Shown one piece after another: positions 9,745 through 17,528 of a stretch of 25,223 bases of DNA. Under the pieces are notes generated by a model. It was not told where the DNA came from. It was given only the letters and a program-made list of their open reading frames with translations, and made no database searches. The stretch is from NCBI RefSeq assembly GCF_000006405.1, contig NW_003209921.1, positions 1-25,223 of the forward strand, written 5' to 3'. The number at the start of each line of letters is the position of its first letter. Position 1 is the first letter of the stretch. This stretch comes from Perkinsus marinus ATCC 50983 (Eukaryota; Perkinsozoa; Perkinsida; Perkinsidae). The translations under genes and the position numbers were made by a program.

Positions 9745-9816
9745 AGGGCACGCCCAGATTTGAACCGAGGATCTGCTGATCTGCAGTCAGCCGCTCTACC
9801 ACTGAGCTACACACCC
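9745..9816 (-). tRNA. tRNA-Cys(GCA)
   Basis: Complete. One T-stem change gives a G-U pair and one variable-region base differs. Confidence 0.88.
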
Positions 9817-9936
9817 ATACACACTATTCGACTAGTCCTCCATTTGACCTATTTTCATTCAAAATTGCACTCTTCACTGTGTCGTTTACAGCCAGCTCAA
9901 TCGAGTCGTCCTCAAATGATTCTCACTAAACTTATA

Positions 9937-10009
9937 TACCCTACCCGAGGATCGAACTCGGAATCTCCACCTTAGGAGGGTGGCGCCTTATCCATTGGGC
10001 CAGCAGGAC
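9937..10009 (-). tRNA. tRNA-Arg(CCT)
   Basis: Consensus body. A single acceptor change (GTCCTGC 5' strand) still pairs as U-G. Confidence 0.9.
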
Positions 10010-10117
10010 GATGATTCAACTTCGGATCATATTGATGTCTGTGACTGTTTCGCCGATTACATGAGTGATTACTCTACCTCTCGAAAATTCCTTGATGAAA
10101 ATTTTGCGAAAGTTCAA

Positions 10118-10189
10118 AGGGTACGCCCGGATTTGAACCGAGGACCTGCTGATCTGCAGTCAGCCGCTCTACCACTGAGCTACACACCC
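10118..10189 (-). tRNA. tRNA-Cys(GCA)
   Basis: Complete. The acceptor change turns the consensus U-G pair at position 4 into U-A, so it is structurally sound. Confidence 0.9.
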
Positions 10190-10309
10190 ATGCACACAAT
10201 TCGACTAGTCCTCTATTTGACCAATTTTCATTCAAAATTTCACTTCTCACTGTGTCGTTCACAGCCAGCTCAACCGAGTCGTCCTCTAATGATTCTCACT
10301 AAACTTATA

Positions 10310-10382
10310 TACCCTACCCGAGGATCAAACTCGGAGTCTCCACCTTAGGAGGGTGGCGCCTTATACATTGGGCCAGCAGGGC
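10310..10382 (-). tRNA. tRNA-Arg(CCT), B-box variant
   Basis: The anticodon arm is intact. The T loop reads TTTGATC instead of TTCGATC (C56 lost) and one D-loop base differs. Promoter function is doubtful. Confidence 0.7.
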
Positions 10383-10490
10383 GATGATTCAACTTCCGAT
10401 CATGTTGATGTCTGTGACTGTTTCGCCGATTACATGAGTGATTACTTTACCTCTCGAAAATTCCTTGATGAAAATTTTGCGAAAGTTCAA

Positions 10491-10562
10491 AGGGCACGCC
10501 CGGATCTGAACCGAGGACCTGCTGATCTGCAGTCAGCCGCTCTACCACTGAGCTACACACCC
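10491..10562 (-). tRNA. tRNA-Cys(GCA)
   Basis: Consensus except one T-loop base (TTCAGAT). Confidence 0.88.
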
Positions 10563-10682
10563 ATGCACAGAATTTGACTAGTCCTCCATTTGACCTATTG
10601 TCATTCAAAATTTCACTTTTCACTGTGTCGTTTACAGCCAGCTCAATCGAGTCGTCCTCTAATGATTCTCACTAAACTTATA

Positions 10683-10755
10683 TACCCTACCCGAGGATCG
10701 AACTCGGAATCTCCACCTTAGGAGGGTGGCGCCTTATCCATTGGGCCAGCAGGGC
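10683..10755 (-). tRNA. tRNA-Arg(CCT), consensus copy
   Basis: Acceptor GCCCTGC/GTAGGGT, D stem GCC/GGC, anticodon stem CCACC/GGTGG around CTCCTAA, T arm CCGAG-TTCGATC-CTCGG, discriminator A; 73 nt. The anticodon CCT reads AGG codons. The internal A box (TGGCCCAATGG) and B box (GTTCGATCC) are present. The first run of four Ts downstream is about 80 nt away, unusually far for Pol III. No intron and no encoded CCA. Confidence 0.95.
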
Positions 10756-10863
10756 GATGATTCAACTTCGAATCATCTTGATGTCTGTGACTGTTTCGCC
10801 GATTACATGAGTGATTACTCTACCTCTCGAAAATTCCTTGATGGAAATTTTGCGAAAGTTCAA

Positions 10864-10935
10864 AGGGCACGCCCGGATTTGAACCGAGGACCTGCTGATC
10901 TGCAGTCAGCCGCTCTACCACTGAGCTACACACCC
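10864..10935 (-). tRNA. tRNA-Cys(GCA), consensus copy
   Basis: Acceptor GGGTGTG/CGTGCCC, D stem GCTC/GAGC, anticodon stem GCTGA/TCAGC around CTGCAGA, T arm CTCGG-TTCAAAT-CCGGG, discriminator U (a known tRNA-Cys identity base); 72 nt. A box TAGCTCAGTGG and B box GGTTCAAATCC are perfect. A TTTT tract lies about 30 nt past the 3' end within GGAATTTTCGAG. No intron and no encoded CCA. Confidence 0.95.
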
Positions 10936-11055
10936 ATGCATACAATTCGACTAGTCCTCCATTTGACCTATTTTCATTCAAAATTGCACTCCTCACTGTG
11001 TCGTTTATAGCCAGCTCAATCGAGTCGTCCTCTAATGATTTTCATTAAACTTATC

Positions 11056-11128
11056 TACCCTACCCGAGGATCGAACTCGGAATCTCCATCTTAGGAGGGT
11101 GGCGCCTTATCCATTGGGTCAGCAGGGC
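11056..11128 (-). tRNA. tRNA-Arg(CCT), variant copy
   Basis: One anticodon-stem mismatch (C-A) and one D-arm change. Otherwise consensus. Confidence 0.75.
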
Positions 11129-11236
11129 GATGATTCCACTTCAGATCATGTTGATGTCTGTGACTGTTTCGCCGATTACATGAGTGATTACTCTACCTCT
11201 CGAAAATTCCTTGATGGAAATTTTGCGAAGGTTCAA

Positions 11237-11308
11237 AGGGCACGCCCGGATTTGAACCAAGGACCTGCTGATCTGCAGTCGGCCGCTCTACCACTGAGCT
11301 ACACACCC
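11237..11308 (-). tRNA. tRNA-Cys(GCA), variant copy
   Basis: One anticodon-stem mismatch and one T-stem change. The A and B boxes are intact. Confidence 0.75.
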
Positions 11309-11428
11309 ATACACACAATTGGACTAGTCCTCCATTTGACCTATTTTCATTCAAAATTTTACTCCTCACTGTGTCGTTTACAGCCAGCTCAATCGAGTCG
11401 TCCTCTAATGATTCTCACTAAACTTATC

Positions 11429-11501
11429 TACCCTACCCGAGGATCGAACTCGGAATCTCCACCTTAGGAGGGTGGCGCCTTATCCATTGGGCCAGCAGGG
11501 C
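11429..11501 (-). tRNA. tRNA-Arg(CCT), consensus copy
   Basis: Identical to the copy at 10683-10755. Confidence 0.95.
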
Positions 11502-11578
11502 GATGATTCCACTTCGGATCATGTTGATGTCTGTGACTGTTTCGCCGATTACATGAGTGATTACTCTACCTCTCGAAA

Positions 11579-11840
11579 GTGATGAATACGAAGTAATCAA
11601 GGTTAGTTACAAGACCAGAGTCACCGGTGCGAAACAACCACACAAAAAAAATCGAGAGTGCGGTAACTTGTGTCGTTGGCGAGCGAAGTAGACGTTACAG
11701 TACTGCATAGTTACGATCGCGAGAAACATCTGAGAGGCTTTCCGTAGCCTGTACTCCAGGCCTGTTGTGAGTAGCGTCGCATATGTATACCTTCCCCTCC
11801 GCAGTTGCGTCGCGGGCTCGTTTATCTTCTCCCCGCCCCC
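11579..11840. other. non-array sequence of unknown origin before the gap
   Basis: The array stops at TCTCGAAA and 262 bp of unrelated sequence runs into the assembly gap. It has no convincing coding frame and resembles nothing else in the window. It could be the end of another inserted element or a misassembly beside the gap. Confidence 0.6.
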
Positions 11841-11940
11841 NNNNNNNNNNNNNNNNNNNNNNNNNNNNNNNNNNNNNNNNNNNNNNNNNNNNNNNNNNNN
11901 NNNNNNNNNNNNNNNNNNNNNNNNNNNNNNNNNNNNNNNN
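11841..11940. other. assembly gap (100 N)
   Basis: Exactly 100 unknown bases, the conventional size for a gap of unknown length. The true number of array units here is therefore uncertain. Confidence 0.99.
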
Positions 11941-11959
11941 ACCACTGAGCTACACACCC
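11941..11959 (-). tRNA. tRNA-Cys fragment at gap edge
   Basis: Only the D arm and 5' acceptor strand lie outside the gap. Confidence 0.6.
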
Positions 11960-12079
11960 ATGCACAGAATTCGACTAGTCCTCCATTTGACCTATTGTCA
12001 TTCAAAATTTCACTTTTCACTGTGTCGTTTACAGCCAGCTCAATCGAGTCGTCCTCTAATGATTCTCAGTATACTTATC

Positions 12080-12152
12080 TACCCTACCCGAGGATCGAAC
12101 TCGGAATCTCCACCTTAGGAGGGTGACGCCTTATCCATTCGGCCAGCAGGGC
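12080..12152 (-). tRNA. tRNA-Arg(CCT), variant copy
   Basis: Single changes lie next to the anticodon stem and in the D arm. The T arm and acceptor are consensus. Confidence 0.75.
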
Positions 12153-12260
12153 GATGATTCAACTCCGGATCATGTTGATGTCTGTGACTGTTTCGCCGAT
12201 TACATGAGTGATTACTCTACCTCTCGAAAATTCCTTGATGGAAATTTTGCGAAGGTTCAA

Positions 12261-12333
12261 AGGGCACGCCCGGATTTGAACCGAAGGACCTGCTGATCTG
12301 CAGTCAGCCGCTCTACCACTGAGCTACACACCC
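12261..12333 (-). tRNA. tRNA-Cys(GCA), one extra base
   Basis: 73 nt. One added base lies at the T stem-variable loop boundary; the rest is consensus. Confidence 0.75.
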
Positions 12334-12453
12334 ATACACACAATTCGACTAGTCCTCCATTTGACCTATTTTCATTCAAAATTGCACTCCTCACTTGGTC
12401 GTTTACAGCCAGCTCAATCAAGTCGTCCTCTAATGATTCTTACTAAATTTATC

Positions 12454-12526
12454 TATCCTACCCGAGGATCGAACTCGGAATCTCCACCTTAGGAGGGTGG
12501 CGCCTTATCCATTGGGCCAGCAGGGC
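12454..12526 (-). tRNA. tRNA-Arg(CCT)
   Basis: Consensus except one acceptor change that leaves a C-A mismatch at pair 2-71. Confidence 0.82.
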
Positions 12527-12634
12527 AATGATTCAACTTCCGATCATGTTGATGTCTGTGACTGTTCCGCCGATTACATGAGTGATTACTCTACCTCTCG
12601 AAAATTCCTTGATGGAAATTTTGCGAAGTTTCAA

Positions 12635-12706
12635 AGGGCACGCCCGGATTTGAACCGAGGACCTGCTGATCTGCAGTCAGCCGCTCTACCACTGAGCTAC
12701 ACACCC
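12635..12706 (-). tRNA. tRNA-Cys(GCA), consensus copy
   Basis: Identical to the copy at 10864-10935. Confidence 0.95.
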
Positions 12707-12826
12707 ATACACACAATTCGACTAGTCCTCCATTTGACCTATTTTCATTCAAAATTGCACTCCTCACTTGGTCGTTTACAGCCAGCTCAATCGAGTCGTC
12801 CTCTAATGATTCTTACTAAACTTATC

Positions 12827-12898
12827 TACCCTACCCGAGGATCGAACTCGGAATCTCCACCTTAGGAGGTGGCGCCTTATCCATTGGGCCAGCAGGGC
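12827..12898 (-). tRNA. tRNA-Arg, one base short in anticodon arm
   Basis: 72 nt. One G is missing at the anticodon loop-stem boundary, so the loop or stem is one base short and function is doubtful. Confidence 0.6.
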
Positions 12899-13006
12899 GA
12901 TGATTCAACTTCGGATCATGTTGATGTCTGTGACTGTTTCGCCGATTACATGAGTGATTACTCTACCTCTCGAAAATTCCTTGATGGAAATTTTGCGAAG
13001 GTTCAA

Positions 13007-13078
13007 AGGGCACGCACGGATTCGAACCGAGGACCTGGTGATCTGCAGTCAGCCGCTCTACCACTGAGCTACACACCC
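13007..13078 (-). tRNA. tRNA-Cys(GCA), variant copy
   Basis: One anticodon-stem mismatch (C-C) and changes in the T arm. Confidence 0.7.
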
Positions 13079-13198
13079 ATACACACAATTCGACTAGTCC
13101 TCCATTTGACCTATTTTCATTCAAAATTGCACTCCACACTGTGTCGTTTACAGCCAGCTCAATCGAGTCGTCCTCTAATGATTCTCATTAAACTTATC

Positions 13199-13271
13199 TA
13201 CCCTACCCGAGGATCGAGCTCGGAGTCTCCACCTTAGAAGGGTGGCGCCTTATCCATTGGGCCAGCAAGCC
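13199..13271 (-). tRNA. tRNA-Arg variant with TCT anticodon
   Basis: The anticodon loop reads CTTCTAA, giving TCT (AGA codons) instead of CCT (AGG). It would still be an arginine tRNA, with a different codon range. The acceptor 5' strand has changed (GGCTTGC), leaving one mismatch, and a T-loop base differs. This could be a decaying copy or an emergent isoacceptor. Confidence 0.7.
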
Positions 13272-13379
13272 GATGATTCAACTTCCGATCATGTTGATGT
13301 CTGTGACTGTTCCGCCGATTACATGAGTGATTACTCTACCTCTCGAAAATTCCTTGATGGAAATTTTGCGAAGGTTCAA

Positions 13380-13451
13380 AGGGCACGCGCAGATTTGAAC
13401 CGAGGAACTGCTGATCTGCAGTCAGCCGCTCTACCACTGAGCTACACACCC
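13380..13451 (-). tRNA. tRNA-Cys(GCA), variant copy
   Basis: Changes in the T stem and variable region. The anticodon arm and A box are consensus. Confidence 0.75.
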
Positions 13452-13571
13452 ATACACACGATTCGACTAGTCCTCCATTTGACCTATTTTCATTCAAAAT
13501 TTTACTCCTCACTGTGTCGTTTACAGCCACCTCAATCGAGTCGTCCTCTAATGATTCTCACTTAACTTATC

Positions 13572-13644
13572 TACCCTACCCGAGGATCGAACTCGAAATC
13601 TCCACCTTAGGAGGGTGGCGCCTTATCCATTGGGCCAGCAGGGC
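13572..13644 (-). tRNA. tRNA-Arg(CCT)
   Basis: Consensus except one T-stem position. Confidence 0.85.
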
Positions 13645-13752
13645 GATGATTCAACTTCGGATCATGTTGATGTCTGTGACTGTTTCGCCGATTACATGAG
13701 TGATTACTCTACCTCTCGAAAATTCCTTGATGGAAATTTTGTGAAGGTTCAA

Positions 13753-13824
13753 AGGGCACGCCCGAATTTGAACCGAGGACCTGCTGATCTGCAGTCAGCC
13801 GCTCTACCACTGAGCTACACACCC
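13753..13824 (-). tRNA. tRNA-Cys(GCA)
   Basis: Consensus except one T-stem change that gives a G-U pair. Confidence 0.88.
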
Positions 13825-13944
13825 ACTCACACAATTCGACTAGTCCTCTATTTGACCTATTTTCATTCAAAATTTCACTCCTCACTGTGTCGTTCACAGC
13901 CAGCTCGATCGAGTCGTCCTCTAATGATTCTCACTAAACCTATC

Positions 13945-13993
13945 TACCTATCACCTTAGGAGGGTGGCGTCTTATCCATTGGGCCAGCAGGGC
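13945..13993 (-). pseudogene. tRNA-Arg(CCT) lacking its T arm
   Basis: The anticodon arm, D arm and 5' acceptor are present. Some 24 bp, including the whole T arm and B box, are deleted, so the copy should be dead. Confidence 0.9.
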
Positions 13994-14101
13994 GATGATT
14001 CAACTTCGGATCATGTTGATGTCTGTGACTGTTTCGCCGATTACATGAGTGATTACTCTACCTCTCGAAAATTCCTTGATAAAAATTTTGCGAAGGTTCA
14101 A

Positions 14102-14174
14102 AGGGCACGCCCGGATTTGAACCGAGGACCTGCTAATCTGCAGTCAGCCGCTCTACCAATTGAGCTACACACCC
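14102..14174 (-). tRNA. tRNA-Cys(GCA), one extra D-loop base
   Basis: 73 nt. One added base in the A-box region and a G-U pair in the anticodon stem. Confidence 0.72.
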
Positions 14175-14294
14175 ATACACACAACTCGACTAGTCCTCCA
14201 TTTGACCTATTTTCATTCAGAATTGCACTCCTCACTTGGTCGTTTACAGCCAGCTCAATCGAGTCGTCCTCTAATGATTCTTACTAAACTTATC

Positions 14295-14367
14295 TACCCT
14301 ACCCGAGGATCGAACTCGGAATCTCCACCTTAGGAGGGTGGCGCCTTATCCATTGGGCCAGCAGGGC
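14295..14367 (-). tRNA. tRNA-Arg(CCT), consensus copy
   Basis: Identical to the copy at 10683-10755. Confidence 0.95.
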
Positions 14368-14475
14368 GATGATTCAACTTCCGATCATGTTGATGTCTGT
14401 GACTGTTCCGCCGATTACAGGAGTGATTACTCTACCTCTCCAAAATTCCTTGATGAAAACTTCGCGAAATTTCAA

Positions 14476-14547
14476 AGGGCACGCCCGGATTTGAACCGAG
14501 GACCTGCTAATCTGCAGTCAGCCGCTCTACCACTGAGCTACACACCC
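14476..14547 (-). tRNA. tRNA-Cys(GCA)
   Basis: Consensus except a G-U pair in the anticodon stem. Confidence 0.9.
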
Positions 14548-14667
14548 ATGCACACAATTTGACCAGTCCTCCATTTGACCTATTTTCATTCAAAATTTTA
14601 CTCCTCACTTGGTCGTTTACAGCCAGCTCAATCGAGTCGTCCTATAATGATTCTCACTAAACTTATC

Positions 14668-14740
14668 TACCCTACCCGAGGATCGAACTCGGAATCTCCA
14701 CCTTAGGAGGGTGGCGCCTTATCCATTGGGCCAGCAGGGC
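14668..14740 (-). tRNA. tRNA-Arg(CCT), consensus copy
   Basis: Identical to the copy at 10683-10755. Confidence 0.95.
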
Positions 14741-14848
14741 GATGATTCAACTTCCGATCATGTTGATGTCTGTGACTGTTCCGCCGATTACAGGAGTGAT
14801 TACTCTACCTCTCCAAAATTCCTTGATGAAAACTTCGCGAAATTTCAA

Positions 14849-14920
14849 AGGGCACGCCCGGATTTGAACCGAGGATCTGCTAATCTGCAGTCAGCCGCTC
14901 TACCACTGAGCTACACACCC
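14849..14920 (-). tRNA. tRNA-Cys(GCA)
   Basis: A G-U pair in the anticodon stem, shared with the 14476 copy, and one variable-region change. Confidence 0.88.
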
Positions 14921-15040
14921 ATGCACACAATTCGACTAGTCCTCCATTTGACCTATTTTCATTCAAAATTTCACTCCTCACTGTGTCGTTTACAGCCAGC
15001 TCAATCGAGTCGTCCTATAATGATTCTCACTACACTTATC

Positions 15041-15113
15041 TACCCTACCCGAGGATCGAACTCGGAATCTCCACCTTAGGAGGGTGGCGCCTTATCCATT
15101 GGGCCAGCAGGGC
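15041..15113 (-). tRNA. tRNA-Arg(CCT), consensus copy
   Basis: Identical to the copy at 10683-10755. Confidence 0.95.
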
Positions 15114-15221
15114 GATGATTCAACTTCGGATCATGTTGATGTCTGTGACTGTTTCGCCGATTACATGAGTGATTACTCTACCTCTCGAAAATTCCTTGAT
15201 GGAAATTTTGCGAAGGTTCAA

Positions 15222-15293
15222 AGGACACGCCCGAATTTGAACCGAGGACCTGCTGATCTGCAGTCAGCCGCTCTACCACTGAGCTACACACCC
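15222..15293 (-). tRNA. tRNA-Cys(GCA)
   Basis: One acceptor change and one T-stem change, both compatible with G-U pairing. Confidence 0.85.
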
Positions 15294-15413
15294 ATACACA
15301 CAATTCGACTAGTCCTCCATTTGACCTATTTTCATTCAAAATTGCACTCCTCACTGTGTCGTTTACAGCAAGCTCAATCAAGTCGTCCTTTAATGATTCT
15401 CACTAAACCTATC

Positions 15414-15486
15414 TACCCTACCCGAGGATCGAACTCGGAATCTCCATCTTAGGAGGGTGGCGCCTTATCCATTGGGCCAGCAGAGC
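15414..15486 (-). tRNA. tRNA-Arg(CCT), variant copy
   Basis: One anticodon-stem mismatch (C-A) and one acceptor change. Confidence 0.75.
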
Positions 15487-15594
15487 GATGATTCAACTTC
15501 GGATCATGTTGATGTCTGTGATTGTTTCGCCGATTACATGAGTGATTACTCTACCTCTCGAAAATTCCTTGATGGAAATTTTGCGAAGGTTCAA

Positions 15595-15666
15595 AGGGCA
15601 CGCCCGAATTTCAACCGAGGACCTGCTGATCTGCAGTCAGCCGCTCTACCACTGAGCTACACACCC
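15595..15666 (-). tRNA. tRNA-Cys(GCA), B-box variant, last copy
   Basis: The T loop reads TTGAAAT, so the near-invariant C56 is replaced. The fold is otherwise kept. This is the last tRNA before the array ends. Confidence 0.7.
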
Positions 15667-15871
15667 ATACACACAATTCGACTAGTCCTCCATTTGACCT
15701 ATTTTCATTCAAAATTGCACTCCATGAAGGTCCATTTATGGGGCTAGTTCAAGGACGAATGTATTGAGATTTACTGTTAGATGGGAACGAGCTCAGAGAC
15801 CTCCTCGTGGTGTTCCTGGAAACTCAACTATAATGTTTTATTTTTGAGGCTAACATCTGAGCATTCGATTG

Positions 15872-15902
15872 TTTGGCTGGTTTGATTATCAAACCAGCCA
15901 AA
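15872..15902. repeat. perfect 31-bp palindrome, single central T
   Basis: Arms TTTGGCTGGTTTGAT and ATCAAACCAGCCAAA flank one T. It lies at the start of the RT region. Confidence 0.93.
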
Positions 15903-17330
15903 TTGGCGTTGATTCCCAAAAAGAACTTTGATGAAAATGTTAGCAATTGGGGCGAGCAGCCCGAGGAAGCATTGAGAAAGTCGTTTAGGGTCATAGAAGA
16001 TTACAAGAGGAATCTTTGCAATAATAAAGTGATTATGAAAGAAACCAATGCATTACCGACATATCAAAGTCTCGCCCGTTTACTCGAGCACGTAGCACAG
16101 TTGGAGGCCAAAACGGGTAGAAGGTACGTTGTTTTCGAAAGCGATGTCCAATCCGCTTATAGGACGATACCGATAATCGCGAGTGAGAGGAACTTCCTCG
16201 TTGCCGAGGTGAATTCGGTTAAAGTGAGGCACACTAGACTCCCCATGGGTCTACGGTCGAGTGCATACATGTTCTCAAGGGTGTTCTCTTCGCTGCATAG
16301 GATTCTAAGAAAACTGATGAATCCTCTGGAAGCCGGTGGGTTGAGTTATCTCGATGATAACTGTTGCTCCAGAATGCATGGAAGAAGAGGCGATTTGTGT
16401 GTTGCTGCTGATACCAGCAGCGTGCGGGGTAGATTACGCATGGGAGAAAATACAATGTCGCACATGTCGCACAATATCCTCGTCGCAATGTCATTGCGAC
16501 GAGGATAACAGTTTTGGAGGATTCACGATAACAAGAGATTGCAGTGAAGATTTCGTGGTTAGTCTTCCTCGTCGTAAGCAACAGAAGGTCGTAGAGCAAA
16601 TAGCGTCTGTTCTGGAGAGGGGAGTAGTGAAAGCCGAGGTGTTACAGAGTCTCATCGGCAAACTATTATTTTACACCCAGATGTTCCCAAGATATCGGGA
16701 AGGGCTGTCTCACCTGTACAGTCTGTCCACTGTCATGCAGAATGAGCATTTACATGGCGTAAGGTGTTCCGAGAGAACTGCGGATTGTCTAACTAGGTGG
16801 CTTGAAGTTGTCTCTTCGAATTTCGAGAGGAAGTGAAGCCGTGGAGCGTGGGTGTCGTGCCGAGCGTCAGAAGGACTCAGAGGGTCTGATATTGACTGAC
16901 GCCTCCACCGTGGCCTTGGGATGTATCGTCGTACGATCGTCCAGCACGGCTGAGATTGGCTCTTATAGCCGACTCCTCGTTGAAGACTTGGCAATGGTTG
17001 AGGAGATCAACGTGCACCAAAGGGCGAGTAGCGACATGGTTGCTTTGGAGCTTACCGCAACTCTGATGGGTGTATTGTTGGCGAAAAAAATGGGGTTGGA
17101 CCTCTCCAAGGTCCTGATACTGTCGGATTCAAAATCGGGTATTAGTGCGCTGAAGAAGGGCTTCTCCGCAAAAGTCGGTCCAGCCAGGTTGGTTGCCGTT
17201 ATCACACAAATCATGAGCGACGGGAATCCCGTCACGGGATCGAGGTGTCGAATTTATCTAGTGATAAGGTAAATCATATTGAAGGGCTGCTAAACGTAGA
17301 TGCTGACAAAGTCTCGCGTGATATTAGCTA
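15873..17330 (+). pseudogene. reverse transcriptase-RNase H region of the second YR element
   Basis: The RT shows motif A (VFESDVQSAYRTIPI), motif B (TRLPMGLRSSAYMFSRVF) and motif C (LSYLDDN). The RNase H that follows shows the four acidic sites in context: LTDASTVALG, ALELTATLMG, ILSDSKSGISAL and a terminal DADKVSRD. The LPMGL-type motif B differs from the LPFGL form in the first element, which supports separate lineages. The region is broken and is listed as a fossil. Confidence 0.8.
16475..16507. repeat. perfect 33-bp palindrome, single central T
   Basis: Arms TATCCTCGTCGCAATG and CATTGCGACGAGGATA flank one T, inside the RT region. Two ATGTCGCAC repeats lie just upstream. Confidence 0.93.
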
Positions 17331-17528
17331 TACGCCACCGGGGTTGGTTGAAAGAAAAGTCTCATTCGAAGAGGTGAAGAGCGTGTTAGTCGAAGGAAGG
17401 TTTTAAATAGGCTGATCAGATCAGTGTGTAATGGGCAGGAGCGTTTCGTTATGACGAATAAATGTTCAGTTTGTTGTCGTATCACCAATGACGTCTTATA
17501 ATGGTTAGTTGAGTACTTTTGTCGCCTA

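Larger units (their letters stand above)
9706..11578. repeat. tRNA array, segment 3
   Basis: Five units. The Arg copies begin at 9937, 10310, 10683, 11056 and 11429, all 373 bp apart. The segment starts in the Cys-to-Arg spacer at TCTCGAAA and ends at the same motif in a later unit (11571-11578). Confidence 0.95.
11941..15723. repeat. tRNA array, segment 4
   Basis: About ten units from the gap to a final break after TTGCACTCC, 57 bp from the last tRNA-Cys. The spacing is 372-373 bp except where the Arg copy at 13945 is shortened. The units holding the Arg genes at 14295 and 14668 are followed (on the plus strand) by spacers sharing private variants, which points to local duplication. Confidence 0.95.

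Noticed and set aside
1-15723. CRISPR or satellite interpretation of the periodic repeat
   Set aside because: The unit is far too long for a CRISPR repeat, has no variable spacers, and is explained by two tRNA genes per unit.
571-15747. Many similar open frames of 74-122 codons over the array, reading LNRGPADLQSAALPLSYTP
   Set aside because: They are translations of tRNA-Arg, tRNA-Cys and their spacers in the antisense direction. The 373-bp period is not a multiple of three, and the conserved parts are exactly the tRNA stems and loops. No protein family is implied.
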